A program made the position numbers and the translations under genes. 12,032 bases of DNA from Candidatus Bathyarchaeota archaeon (GTDB lineage: Archaea; Thermoproteota; Bathyarchaeia; TCS64): the NCBI GenBank assembly GCA_030601645.1, contig JAUWBQ010000034.1, positions 1-12,032 on the forward strand, written 5' to 3'. Below the pieces are notes generated by a model, which had not been told where the DNA came from, did no database searches, and saw only the letters and a list, made by a program, of their open reading frames with translations. Each line of letters begins with the position of its first letter. Position 1 is the stretch's first letter. Shown here one piece after another: positions 1 to 7,533 of the stretch.

Positions 1-148
1 GATTGAGGACAGCCCGGTCATGATAGATCGCTAGATAGATGTGGCCACCCGCCAATGTCCCAAACTCGGCTTACCCCTGCGGTTTTCTCCTTCAATGATT
101 CGTCGCGAGACTAAAACTGGGGAGAATCGCGGATGTTGAAATAGGCCC

Positions 149-2152
149 TCAGAGCCCGATGAGGGCGTAGGCTATGATGAGGGGAGCGAACAGAGAGGCT
201 ATCTGGCTGATCACCGTCACGAGGGTGTTCAGCGACGGCCCGGCAGTATCCTTGAACGGATCCCCAACGGTGTCCCCGATGACCGCGGCCTTGTGGGCGT
301 CGGAGCCCTTCCCCCCGAAGTAGCCTGACTCCACGTACTTCTTCGCGTTGTCCCAGAGGCCCCCGGCGTTGGCCATCAGGATCGCCAGGAAGAACCCACT
401 GAAGATCGCCCCGCTGAGGAAGCCCCCGAGGGCGTGGATGCCTGCCACGAACCCCACGATCAGAGTCGTGCTGATGGTGAACACGATGAGGGGCAGCAGC
501 TCCCGGAGGGCTCCCTTGGTCGCTATGTTGATGCAGGCGGCGTAGTCGGGCTTTCCCGTCCCCTCCATGAGGCCGGGGATCTCCCTGAATTGGCGGCGGA
601 TTTCCTCGATCATCCTGTAGGCGTTCTTGGAGACTCCGAGGATGATCATGGCGGAGAAGATTATAGGGATGGACATGCCTATGAAAACCCCCATCATGAC
701 GAGGGGGTTCATCAGGTTGAAGCTGATGGTCTGCCCCGTGATGGTCTTCACGATCTCCTGGTAGGACGCGAGGAGGGCGAGGGAGGTGAGGCCCGCGGCT
801 CCGATGGCGAAGCCCTTTGTGATGGCCTTCGTCGTGTTGCCGGCTGCGTCGATCTCATCCGTGATGTCTACGACCTCGTCCCCCAGTTCGGCCATCTCGG
901 CTATGCCCTTGGCGTTGTCCCCGATGGGGCCGTAGGCGTCCCCCGCGATGATGATGCCTGCAATTGCGAGCATCCCGACGGCGGCGATGCCGACGCCATA
1001 GACACCGTAGAGCGTGTAGGCGATGGCTGAGCCGATCCCTATCCCGAGGAGGGCGGGGAAGCAGCTGATCAAGCCGTAGGAGAAGCCGGTAAGGATGCTT
1101 ATGGCGGCCCCGGTCTGGGACGCCTCTGCGGTCTTTTTGACGGGAGACCGGTTGATGGAGGTATAGTAGTCAGAGGTCATGCCAATAACTATGCCAGCCA
1201 GGAGGCCGACTATGTTCGCGTACCAGATCTCCACGTCGTAGCCGAAAAACCAGGTTGCGACATAGGTGAGGGCTGCGAAGGTGAAGGTGGTGACGTAGGT
1301 TCCCATGTTCAGGGCCTTGCCGGGGTCGCCCCCCTTCCGTACCCTGACCATCGCGATGCCGATGATGGACGAGATGATGCCTAAGCCGGCGAAGACTAGG
1401 GGTACCGTCTCTAGGTAGGCGATCTGTGAGGATCCGCCCAGAATCATGGCTGCCATGATCGCTGCGATGTACGAGTCGAAAAGGTCGGCTCCCGACCCAG
1501 CGCAGTCCCCCACGTTGTCCCCGACATTGTCGGCGATGACCGCGGGGTTCCTCGGGTCATCCTCCGGGATGCCGAGCTCAACCTTGCCGACGAGGTCGGC
1601 CGCTATGTCGGCGGTCTTGGTGTAAATGCCGCCTCCCGCCTTCATGAATAAAGTGAGGGTGCTGGCGCCGATGCTCATGCCGAGGATGATCTCGGGATCT
1701 CCAGTTAACCAGTAGATGATGCTGATACCGAATAGGGCGAGGCCGACCACCATGAGGCCCATGACGGCACCTCCCCTGAAGGCGATGTGGAAAGCCTCGG
1801 CGAGACCCCCCTTCTTGGCGGCGTTCGCCGTCCTGACGTTGGCTTTGACCGCGATCTCCATGCCTATCACGCCAGCTATGGCGGAGAATATTGTGCCGAA
1901 GACGTAGGTCAGGCCGATCTTGACGCTCAGGAAGACGGAGAGGGCGATGGCCATGAGGGCCACGAAGACGCCGAGGTATGTATACTCGGTCTTCAGGAAC
2001 GACCTAGAGCCTTCCTGGATCCAACCGGCGATTTCCTTCATCCGGTCCGTGCCTGCATCCTTACCCGTGACGTACCGAAACAGAAATAATCCTATTGCGA
2101 TCGAAATGACCGATGAGACGGGCGCGATTAGCCAGGGGTCGAAAGCAGCCAT
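149..2152 (-). CDS. hppA: Membrane-bound pyrophosphatase, K+-independent H+-pumping type
   Basis: Integral membrane enzyme that hydrolyses pyrophosphate and pumps ions across the membrane. It is 667 residues from the chosen start, normal for the family, and hydrophobic throughout with about 16 helices expected. Visible motifs are a [11 protein letters not shown] segment near residue 182 (family usual [11 protein letters not shown]), IPEDDPRNP near 195, the Mg-PPi ligand run DNVGDNVGD near 208, and [10 protein letters not shown] near 626. GNTTK followed by AITKG puts Lys near 442 and Thr near 445; in this family Lys there (instead of Ala) marks K+-independent H+-PPases. The gate position in DLFxSY is Asp (about 226) where Glu is usual. 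Two starts are possible. ATG 2152 has a GAGG at 2161-2164 with 8-nt spacing; ATG 2170 (six more residues) has no SD. It has its own TATA box just downstream of the ATPase gene. Family is certain; the H+ assignment is inferred from the signature. Confidence 0.96.
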   Translation of the reverse strand: MAAFDPWLIAPVSSVISIAIGLFLFRYVTGKDAGTDRMKEIAGWIQEGSRSFLKTEYTYLGVFVALMAIALSVFLSVKIGLTYVFGTIFSAIAGVIGMEIAVKANVRTANAAKKGGLAEAFHIAFRGGAVMGLMVVGLALFGISIIYWLTGDPEIILGMSIGASTLTLFMKAGGGIYTKTADIAADLVGKVELGIPEDDPRNPAVIADNVGDNVGDCAGSGADLFDSYIAAIMAAMILGGSSQIAYLETVPLVFAGLGIISSIIGIAMVRVRKGGDPGKALNMGTYVTTFTFAALTYVATWFFGYDVEIWYANIVGLLAGIVIGMTSDYYTSINRSPVKKTAEASQTGAAISILTGFSYGLISCFPALLGIGIGSAIAYTLYGVYGVGIAAVGMLAIAGIIIAGDAYGPIGDNAKGIAEMAELGDEVVDITDEIDAAGNTTKAITKGFAIGAAGLTSLALLASYQEIVKTITGQTISFNLMNPLVMMGVFIGMSIPIIFSAMIILGVSKNAYRMIEEIRRQFREIPGLMEGTGKPDYAACINIATKGALRELLPLIVFTISTTLIVGFVAGIHALGGFLSGAIFSGFFLAILMANAGGLWDNAKKYVESGYFGGKGSDAHKAAVIGDTVGDPFKDTAGPSLNTLVTVISQIASLFAPLIIAYALIGL

Positions 2153-2210
2153 GATAAAATCCTCTCGCATCTAACTGAATGAAACTAACCAAAACTCACT
2201 CGGGAATGAC

Positions 2211-2220
2211 TATATAAAAG
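2211..2220 (-). promoter_or_regulatory. TATA box of hppA
   Basis: On the minus strand this reads CTTTTATATA, lying in the 60-90 base gap between the ATPase stop (2230) and hppA. About 26 bases downstream puts transcription start near 2190. That leaves a leader of roughly 35 nt to ATG 2152 containing a GAGG ribosome binding site, and argues against leaderless use of ATG 2170. Inferred from sequence only. Confidence 0.6.
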
Positions 2221-2229
2221 TATTTGAGA

Positions 2230-4968
2230 TTAGGCGGTTGCCTCTGTTTTCCTGTGGGCCATGTATCTTCTCCGCGGAATCAGTTTTCCTGGAATTATCA
2301 GGAAGGCCGTCAGCGAGCCGATGAAGCAGAGGAGGAGTTGGAAGGGGGTCAGAGGGGCCACCTTGAACACTGTGTTTAACGCCGGGACATAGAGTATAGC
2401 CATCTGCAACGCAAGGGACACGAGGATGGAGATGAACAGCATCTTGTTTTCCGTCCAGCCCTTCCACCCTAAGCTGAAGATGTGGTGGGTCTCTGACCGG
2501 CATTGGAAGGCGAGGAAGAACTCGAAGAACACTATTGAGGTGAAGGCCACCGTCCTGGCTTGGACGGCGCTGCCAGTAGTAGCGTACGTATATATGAAAG
2601 GTATGAAGTCGGAGATGAAGTCGACCAATGCGGCGAACACGATGAAACGCCAGAACCTAGTCAGCAACCCCTCGTCGGGGTTCCGGGGCGGATACTTCAT
2701 CAGGTCAGGGTCCGGCGGGTCGATGCTCAATGCGATGGCTGGCAGACCATCCGTGACCAAGTTGACCCACAAGATATGGATGGGCAGGAAGGGCAGCGGC
2801 AGTCCCAGGAGGGTGCAGACTGTGATCTCTATGAACTCGTCGAAGTTGGCGGCCAGCATCAGCCTGATGTACTTGGTGACGTTGTCGTAGATGTGGCGGC
2901 CCCCCTGCACGGCCCGGACGATGGTGGCGAAGTTGTCGTCCTCCAGCACCATGTCGCTGGCCTCCTTGGTGACATCGGTGCCCTTGATGCCCATGGCGAT
3001 GCCGATGTCCGCGGCCTTCAGCGCCGGAGCGTCGTTGACTCCGTCCCCGGTCATCGCTACGATGTGGCCGTTCCGTTTAAGGGACATGGCGATGCGCATC
3101 TTGTGCTCAGGGGAGACCCGGGCGAAGACACTGATGTCCTCGATGACCTCGTCGAGCCTATCGTCGTCGATCTCCTCCATCTCCTCGCCAATCATCACCG
3201 AGCCTGGGGTATCCTCCTCGAGCATCCCGATCTCCTTGGCGATGGCGACGGCGGTGAGCCTGTGGTCTCCCGTGACCATCACGGTCCTGATGCCCGCCTG
3301 CTTGCAGGTGTTTATCGCCAGTGGGACCTCTTCCCTCGCCGGGTCTATCATGCCAACGAGGCCGACATAGGTTAAGCCGGATTCCACCGCCTCCACCTCG
3401 TAGTCATCGATGTTGTCGGCCATCTCCTTGTAGGCCATCGCTAGCACCCTGAGGGCGTCGCTCGCCATAGCCTGCATTGTGAACAGGGCGTGTTCACGGT
3501 CCGCCTCGGAGAGGGGTCTCACTTCCCCATTTTCGATGATGCTGACGCTCCGCTCTAGGATGACTTCAGGGGCGCCCTTGACGTACGCGATCCTGACGCC
3601 GTCTGGGCCATCGTGGATGGTGGTCATCATCTTCCGGGTCGAGTCGAAGGGGAACTCGCCGACCCTGGGGTAGTCCCTCTTGAGCTCTTCGCCCATGCCC
3701 GCTTTGGCGCCCACTACAGTCAGGGCTCCCTCGGTGGGATCTCCGAAGACAACCCAGTTTCCTTCGCTCTCCTGGAGGTGGGCGTCGTTGTTGAGGAATC
3801 CTATCCTTAGGAGGAGATCTACGTCGCTGTTCTCCTGGGGGGTGACAGGCTCACCGTACATGGTGAACTCCCCGGTCGGGACGTACCCCGAGCCTGATAT
3901 GTCTATGACGCTGTCTCCGTAGGTGATCTGCCTGACGGTCATCTCGTTCCGGGTAAGAGTGCCAGTCTTGTCTGAGCAGATGACGGTGGTGCTTCCCAGG
4001 GTCTCGACAGATGCGAGTTTACGAACGATGGCCTTCTGCTTGGCCATCTTGGAGACGCCGAGAGCAAGGGTGATGGTCAGAACAGCGGGTAGCCCCTCGG
4101 GGATGGCCGATACTGCGAGGCTGATGGCGGTCATGAACATGGTCTCGAGCTCGTGTTTGTGGATGAAGAATCCGATGAGGAAGACCCAGATGGTGAGGAT
4201 GACGCTGATCGCTCCGAGCTGGCGGCCCATCTCCTCCATCTTCTGCTTCAGCGGAGGCGCCTCCACCTCCACGGCCTGTACCATGCCCGCGATCTTCCCG
4301 AACTCCGTGCTCATTCCGGTCTCCGTCACCACCGCCACGGCTCTGCCGCCGGTCACGACGGTGCCCATGAAGACCATGTTCTTCCTGTCTCCGATGCCCA
4401 CGTTTTTTCCCAGTGCGTCGAGCCTCTTAGTCACGGGGGTGGATTCCCCGGTGAGGGCGGCCTCGTCCACCTGGAGGTTGGGGGCCTCGATCAGCCTCGA
4501 GTCCGCGGGCACGCGGCTACCGGCCTCGAGGAGGGTTATGTCTCCTGGGACGAGGTCCTTGGAGTCTATGGACTGCTCCTTCCCGTCACGGAGAACCAGG
4601 ACGTGGGGTGAGATCATCTTCTTGAGGGCCTCCACGGCCTGCTCGGCCCGGTACTCTTGGACGAAGCCGAGGATGGCGTTCATGACGACGATGAACAGAA
4701 TGACGTAGGTGTCGGTCATGACCTCCCCCTTCTGAATGGCAATGTAAGCCGAGAATACTGCGGATATCATCAGGATGAGGACAAGGACGCTCTTGAACTG
4801 GCTGATGAAGATCTCCAGAGGCGTGATCTTCTTCTCCTCCCTCAGCTCGTTGGGGCCGTACCGCTCCAGCCTCTCCTTGGCCTCTTCTCCACTTATGCCG
4901 CTACGGTTCGAGCTCAGCGATTCCAGAACTGTTTCAATGTCCTCAGCGTGCCAATCCTTCTTTTCCAA
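2230..4968 (-). CDS. SERCA-type (P2A) Ca2+-transporting P-type ATPase
   Basis: ATP-driven cation pump of the P2A family, probably exporting Ca2+. Numbered from the chosen start (912 aa): N-terminal actuator segment WHAEDIETVL; actuator loop TGES near 173; TM4 PEGLP near 290; phosphorylation motif DKTGTLT with Asp 333; nucleotide-domain FGDPTEGAL near 408 and KGAPE near 464; hinge TGDGVNDAP near 640; TM5 N708 and E711; TM6 WVNLVTDGLP with N736 and D740; TM8 E816. These align with the SERCA ligands N768, E771, N796, D800 and E908, so both SERCA Ca2+ sites look intact, unlike one-site PMR1/SPCA pumps. The frame runs open to ATG 5115, but the added 49 residues are unlike the family and contain a TATA box (5037-5046). 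TTG 4968 has GGTGAG at 4975-4980 with 6-nt spacing and gives the usual N-terminus. Ten C-terminal-type helices and DPPDPD after TM6 are normal. Family certain; start likely; ion inferred. Confidence 0.95.
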   Translation of the reverse strand: MEKKDWHAEDIETVLESLSSNRSGISGEEAKERLERYGPNELREEKKITPLEIFISQFKSVLVLILMISAVFSAYIAIQKGEVMTDTYVILFIVVMNAILGFVQEYRAEQAVEALKKMISPHVLVLRDGKEQSIDSKDLVPGDITLLEAGSRVPADSRLIEAPNLQVDEAALTGESTPVTKRLDALGKNVGIGDRKNMVFMGTVVTGGRAVAVVTETGMSTEFGKIAGMVQAVEVEAPPLKQKMEEMGRQLGAISVILTIWVFLIGFFIHKHELETMFMTAISLAVSAIPEGLPAVLTITLALGVSKMAKQKAIVRKLASVETLGSTTVICSDKTGTLTRNEMTVRQITYGDSVIDISGSGYVPTGEFTMYGEPVTPQENSDVDLLLRIGFLNNDAHLQESEGNWVVFGDPTEGALTVVGAKAGMGEELKRDYPRVGEFPFDSTRKMMTTIHDGPDGVRIAYVKGAPEVILERSVSIIENGEVRPLSEADREHALFTMQAMASDALRVLAMAYKEMADNIDDYEVEAVESGLTYVGLVGMIDPAREEVPLAINTCKQAGIRTVMVTGDHRLTAVAIAKEIGMLEEDTPGSVMIGEEMEEIDDDRLDEVIEDISVFARVSPEHKMRIAMSLKRNGHIVAMTGDGVNDAPALKAADIGIAMGIKGTDVTKEASDMVLEDDNFATIVRAVQGGRHIYDNVTKYIRLMLAANFDEFIEITVCTLLGLPLPFLPIHILWVNLVTDGLPAIALSIDPPDPDLMKYPPRNPDEGLLTRFWRFIVFAALVDFISDFIPFIYTYATTGSAVQARTVAFTSIVFFEFFLAFQCRSETHHIFSLGWKGWTENKMLFISILVSLALQMAILYVPALNTVFKVAPLTPFQLLLCFIGSLTAFLIIPGKLIPRRRYMAHRKTEATA

Positions 4969-4974
4969 AGAGGT

Positions 4975-4980
4975 CTCACC
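4975..4980 (-). promoter_or_regulatory. Shine-Dalgarno site deciding the TTG start of the Ca2+-ATPase
   Basis: The minus strand reads GGTGAG, complementary to the archaeal 16S tail, followed by six bases and TTG at 4968. It is the reason to prefer the short 912-residue protein over the 961-residue reading from 5115. Confidence 0.6.
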
Positions 4981-5036
4981 GAACTGTTCCCTAGGCCCTT
5001 TATGGACTCTATGACTCCAGAAGAAGATGTGGTTGA

Positions 5037-5046
5037 ATTTAAATAT
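5037..5046 (-). promoter_or_regulatory. TATA box of the Ca2+-ATPase gene
   Basis: The minus strand reads ATATTTAAAT, a clear archaeal TATA-like element with an A/G-rich stretch before it (GAGAAG). Predicted transcription start is near 5015, giving a leader of about 45 nt to TTG 4968. It lies inside the longest reading of the ATPase frame, which supports the shorter start. Confidence 0.6.
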
Positions 5047-5174
5047 CTTCTCCCACGTTTGAGGCTCGAATAAGTGGGATTTGGTCCTTTGCATAGTGTT
5101 TTGAAAGGGAGGCATGGATAGATCTAATGGAAACTCAAAGTCGGCGGCCCATCATTCCATCAAGGCGTGGTTCC

Positions 5175-5336
5175 TCAAGCGAACGAGGAAACTTGTTTCT
5201 CTTCGAGTTTCCTTCTCCGTTCTTCCCGAAGACGCCTCTGCAGGCTCCGGTACGTGCTGTAGTCCATGGCCACGCAGCACCCGAACAGGATGGCGGCGGT
5301 TATGCCTATGGCCAATACCAGATAATACCAGACCAA
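5175..5336 (-). CDS. Small single-helix membrane protein with basic tail
   Basis: I do not recognise the family. From TTG 5336 it is 53 residues: one strongly hydrophobic helix (about residues 2-23, starting VWYYLVLAIG and ending near a CC pair), then a highly charged Arg/Lys/Glu tail (about 30-47, RRLREERRRKLEEK) probably forming a cytosolic helix. The start is uncertain. A full-length match to the archaeal anti-SD sequence (GAGGTGATC, 5346-5354) sits 9 bases before TTG 5336. GTG 5351 lies inside that SD and would need leaderless use. GTG 5396 gives 73 residues but has no SD and includes the TATA-like stretch. It lies 206 bases upstream of the Ca2+-ATPase start on the same strand, though the pump has its own promoter. 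The one-helix-plus-basic-tail form recalls small regulators of membrane pumps, but that is speculation. Confidence 0.6.
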   Translation of the reverse strand: MVWYYLVLAIGITAAILFGCCVAMDYSTYRSLQRRLREERRRKLEEKQVSSFA

Positions 5337-5360
5337 GGCTACCCCGATCACCTCTGACGA

Positions 5361-5375
5361 ATTTAAGTTTATAAT
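5361..5375 (-). promoter_or_regulatory. Possible TATA element of the small membrane protein
   Basis: The minus strand reads ATTATAAACTTAAAT. Its position predicts transcription starting near 5338-5344, close to TTG 5336. The whole 5361-5470 stretch is A/T-rich with other TATA-like runs (for example TTTTAAAC near 5430), so the exact element is uncertain. Confidence 0.35.
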
Positions 5376-5484
5376 GATTTTGATAGTTAAAACCACGGTT
5401 TACTTGTATGCGAACTTCGAATTTTTTCTGTTTAAAATGGCTTATTATGCTTTTTTTAAAGCCCTAAGCCAGTGCAAACGGGGG

Positions 5485-5874
5485 TTAATAGACAATTCCA
5501 TCTATTTCGAGGTGGTTCTTCTGCCTCAGGAAAACCACCGGGATCCCGACCTTCCGGAGTCTCTTTCTCAGTTCGGCGTCGTTAGTCGCCACGGTGAATC
5601 GCCTTTCCAACGCTATCCTGAGGATGGAATCATCCACCGTCTCGCCGGGGCCAAGGCTCTCATCCATCACCTCACAGCTATCCGTGAGCCCTAGAGCAAA
5701 ATCCACCTCTCTTCTTAACGATGGTTTCGCATCGGATCCGAGGAGCTTGAGTTCGTCTATTATCGGGGTGGTCACGATGCAGCGGACGTTCCTGTCCAGG
5801 AGCCGCCGGAGTTCCTCGAAGATGTCCACCCTGAATCGGTGGGGGATGAAGAGAAAGTTAGAGTCCAAGATCAC
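5485..5874 (-). CDS. Fcf1/Utp24-like PIN-domain protein (putative rRNA-processing nuclease)
   Basis: Small PIN-domain protein of the archaeal type found beside aIF2-gamma and related to eukaryotic Fcf1/Utp24 endonucleases. From GTG 5874 it is 129 residues. It starts MILDSNFLFIP and continues RVDIFEELRRLL, a recognisable family N-terminus, and ends PVVFLRQKNHLEIDG, also typical. The acidic metal-site residues are present: D4, E41 (in PIIDEL), D81/D82 (in VDDSIL) and D99 (in ATNDAEL), so it should be catalytically competent. The frame stays open to GTG 5985, but that would overlap aIF2-gamma by 88 bases and add a low-complexity, non-homologous leader. GTG 5874 lies 23 bases after the aIF2-gamma stop, consistent with cotranscription and coupled translation; I see no strong SD. 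The usual inference is a role in ribosome or RNA maturation; toxin function is unlikely because no antitoxin gene is adjacent. Confidence 0.85.
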   Translation of the reverse strand: MILDSNFLFIPHRFRVDIFEELRRLLDRNVRCIVTTPIIDELKLLGSDAKPSLRREVDFALGLTDSCEVMDESLGPGETVDDSILRIALERRFTVATNDAELRKRLRKVGIPVVFLRQKNHLEIDGIVY

Positions 5875-5897
5875 CGCCGCTGAGGGTTCCGTGCGGG

Positions 5898-7136
5898 TCA
5901 GCCCTTCAGGGTCCCTACTCCTATCAGTCGCCACCTGCTTCCGATCCTCCGGCTCACGGCAACCCTGTCGTCCACCTCCCCGCACACGGGGATGGTGAGG
6001 GCCGCCTCGAGGTAGTTCTTGGAGACCTTCGTGACTGTCCCCATGGTCTTGGCGGTCCCTATGTTCAATAGCAGCCTCTCCCCCTTGGCGATGGCAGCCA
6101 CCTTCTGCATCTCCCTGCTCCCCACCACGGTGTCGAAGAGCTGGAGGTCTAGGTTTATCTCGTCGATGACGGGCGGGAGGGTCTCGGGTTTCCCTATGAG
6201 GCTTCCCACGAGGCCGTCGGACTTGGTCAGGGAGGGGTCTAGGAATGTGCCTACGCCCACGAGGCCGCCCGGAAGGGCCTCTTCAACGGAGCTGTTCCCG
6301 GCGTGGAGGCTCGTGATCTCCGTGTATAGCTCCTGCATCTTCACCCGGTTCTTCTCCCGGGTGGGGAGACCCGGCCTTATCTCTATCTCCTCCCCGACGT
6401 TGAAGCTTCCATGGATTATAGATCCTCCCAGGATACCGCCCACGAGCTTCTCGATGGGGGTGCCTGGGACGTTCACGTCGAAGCTCCTGACGATGTACAT
6501 CCGGGAGGCCTTAGATGAATCCCTCTCCGGCGTGGGGAGATATTCCTCCATCGCCTCGAGAAGGAGGTCCGTGTTGATGTCGTGCTGGGCCGAGACCGGG
6601 ATGATGGGGGCTTCATCGGCCACCGAGCCCTCCACGAATCGCTTGATCTCGTTGTAGTTGCGGACGGCGTCCTCCCGGATGACGATGTCGATCTTGTTCT
6701 GGACTATGATGATGTTCTTCAGGCCGACTATGTCGATGGCGGCCAGGTGCTCCCTGGTCTGGGGCTGGGGGCACCGCTCGTCGGCCGCAATGACTAGGAT
6801 AGCGCCGTCCATCACCGCGGCCCCGCTCAGCATGGTGGCCATGAGGATCTCGTGGCCGGGGGCGTCCACGAAGCTTACGGCCCTCTGAAGCTCCGCCTCT
6901 CCTCCACAGTGGGGGCACGTGGGGGAGGTGCAGTAGCACTGAGGGCCCTTGCAGTCCGGGCACTTGTATATGGTGGCGTCCGCGTAACCCAGCTTGATGG
7001 TGATGCCCCGCTTCAGCTCCTCGCTATGGCGGGAGGCCCAGACCCCTGTGATCGCTTGGACCAGAGTGGTCTTGCCGTGGTCGACGTGTCCGATGGTGCC
7101 GATGTTGATCTCCGGTTGACTCGAAAGTTTCGGGAT
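5898..7136 (-). CDS. eif2g: Translation initiation factor aIF2 subunit gamma, apparent ATC start
   Basis: GTPase subunit of aIF2, which carries Met-tRNAi to the small ribosomal subunit. From codon 7136 it is 412 residues, the family length. Motifs: G1 GHVDHGKT at 16-23; switch region RGITIKLGYAD near 43-53; a Cys-rich zinc knuckle with C59, C62, C67, C69, C74 and C77; G3 DAPGH at 91-95; G4 QNKID; G5 SAQH; then two beta-barrel domains ending GVGTLKG. The frame is closed upstream by TAA at 7152-7154. Between that stop and V90 there is no in-frame ATG, GTG or TTG; the first available (GTG 6869) would delete the G1 motif and zinc knuckle. The codon where homologues begin is ATC 7136, giving xPKLSSQPEINIG, with GGGGGAG (7144-7150) 7 bases upstream. 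So either AUC initiates or a base is wrong in the assembly. Followed by the PIN gene. Confidence 0.96.
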   Translation of the reverse strand: MPKLSSQPEINIGTIGHVDHGKTTLVQAITGVWASRHSEELKRGITIKLGYADATIYKCPDCKGPQCYCTSPTCPHCGGEAELQRAVSFVDAPGHEILMATMLSGAAVMDGAILVIAADERCPQPQTREHLAAIDIVGLKNIIIVQNKIDIVIREDAVRNYNEIKRFVEGSVADEAPIIPVSAQHDINTDLLLEAMEEYLPTPERDSSKASRMYIVRSFDVNVPGTPIEKLVGGILGGSIIHGSFNVGEEIEIRPGLPTREKNRVKMQELYTEITSLHAGNSSVEEALPGGLVGVGTFLDPSLTKSDGLVGSLIGKPETLPPVIDEINLDLQLFDTVVGSREMQKVAAIAKGERLLLNIGTAKTMGTVTKVSKNYLEAALTIPVCGEVDDRVAVSRRIGSRWRLIGVGTLKG

Positions 7137-7143
7137 GTCTTTT

Positions 7144-7150
7144 CTCCCCC
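7144..7150 (-). promoter_or_regulatory. Shine-Dalgarno site of eif2g pointing to an ATC start
   Basis: The minus strand reads GGGGGAG, then seven bases, then ATC at 7134-7136. The spacing is ideal for initiation at that codon. No ATG, GTG or TTG occurs in any frame between the TATA box and codon 8 of the protein. Confidence 0.6.
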
Positions 7151-7179
7151 TTTACGGTATCGTAGTTGTGAGGTATGGG

Positions 7180-7187
7180 CTTATATA
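7180..7187 (-). promoter_or_regulatory. TATA box of the eif2g-PIN operon
   Basis: The minus strand reads TATATAAG. It predicts a transcription start near 7158 and a leader of about 22 nt that just includes the SD before ATC 7136. It lies in the divergent gap shared with the plus-strand RHH-sat operon. Confidence 0.65.
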
Positions 7188-7263
7188 CGTTTATGAATCG
7201 GGCTAATGGGCTCGCATCCAGAGGCGTGTCATGGAATGTGCGTTGTCCGTGCCAAGAAAATAA

Positions 7264-7273
7264 CAGTTTTAAG
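7264..7273 (+). promoter_or_regulatory. TATA box of the RHH-sat-phosphodiesterase operon
   Basis: CAGTTTTAAG preceded by a purine-rich AAGAAAATAA stretch that could serve as BRE. Predicted transcription start is near 7296, about 16 bases before ATG 7312. About 80 bases separate it from the divergent eif2g TATA box, leaving room for an operator; the RHH product is an obvious candidate binder, but I see no clear inverted repeat. Confidence 0.55.
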
Positions 7274-7311
7274 CCCAGCTTGAGGATAGCAAATGATTCA
7301 GGGTGAGTCCG

Positions 7312-7524
7312 ATGGTTGATGGTGAATCAGGGAAGGTTTCAATCCGGGTCCCGAAGGACCTCTACGAAAAAATCGAGGAGAAGATATCCGGGACGAGTTT
7401 CTCGTCCGTCGAGGAGTATGTTGTGAGCAAACTTGAGAGCGAGTTCCCCACGGAGCCCGTGTACACCAAGGAAGAGGAGGAGCTGATCAGGGAGCGCCTC
7501 CGCAAGCTCGGCTACATAGAGTGA
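7312..7524 (+). CDS. Ribbon-helix-helix (CopG/MetJ-like) small protein
   Basis: A 70-residue protein whose N-terminal half fits the ribbon-helix-helix DNA-binding fold: a strand KVSIRVPKDLYEKI (about 8-21, with the usual polar/hydrophobic alternation), a first helix into EEKI, then SFSSVEEYVVSKLESE as the second helix (about 30-45). The C-terminal 20 residues are acidic/basic, YTKEEEELIRERLRKLGYIE, probably one helix outside the RHH core. ATG 7312 is chosen because GGGTGAG (7301-7307) precedes it closely; GTG 7303 lies inside that SD. It is first in an operon with sat, whose ATG comes 9 bases after this stop, so it may regulate sulfate activation or its own divergent promoter region. No toxin gene accompanies it. 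The specific target is unknown. Confidence 0.8.
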   Translation: MVDGESGKVSIRVPKDLYEKIEEKISGTSFSSVEEYVVSKLESEFPTEPVYTKEEEELIRERLRKLGYIE

Positions 7525-7533
7525 GGGATGAGG

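Noticed and set aside
1..148. A possible plus-strand gene end (IEDSPVMIDR then TAG at 32-34), a near-repeat GATAGAT, and a search for tRNA or C/D-box RNA.
   Set aside because: Ten codons cannot identify a gene, the repeat is only seven bases, and no tRNA T-loop or paired C and D boxes were seen. Nothing supportable in this edge gap.
434..1030. Long plus-strand frames opposite hppA and similar long frames opposite the ATPase (2560-3375, 3923-4708).
   Set aside because: They lie antisense to genes with complete family motifs, have biased composition expected of GC-rich shadows (Asp/Gly/His-rich or Ser/Met-rich), and show no recognisable domain.
5397..5484. T-runs (TTTTTT near 5422 and TTTTTTT near 5453) as terminators for the eif2g-PIN operon.
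   Set aside because: The T-runs are on the plus strand; the operon is on the minus strand, where they read as A-runs. They look more like A/T-rich promoter DNA.
5485..5874. PIN gene as a VapC-type toxin.
   Set aside because: Its placement after aIF2-gamma and its N- and C-terminal motifs match the Fcf1-like archaeal family, and there is no adjacent antitoxin.
5485..5985. PIN protein starting at GTG 5985 (166 residues).
   Set aside because: The extra 37 residues overlap aIF2-gamma in another frame and are low-complexity and unlike the family; GTG 5874 gives the expected N-terminus.
5898..6869. aIF2-gamma as a truncated gene starting at GTG 6869.
   Set aside because: The frame continues upstream with G1, switch and zinc-knuckle motifs intact to 7136; only the start codon is non-canonical.
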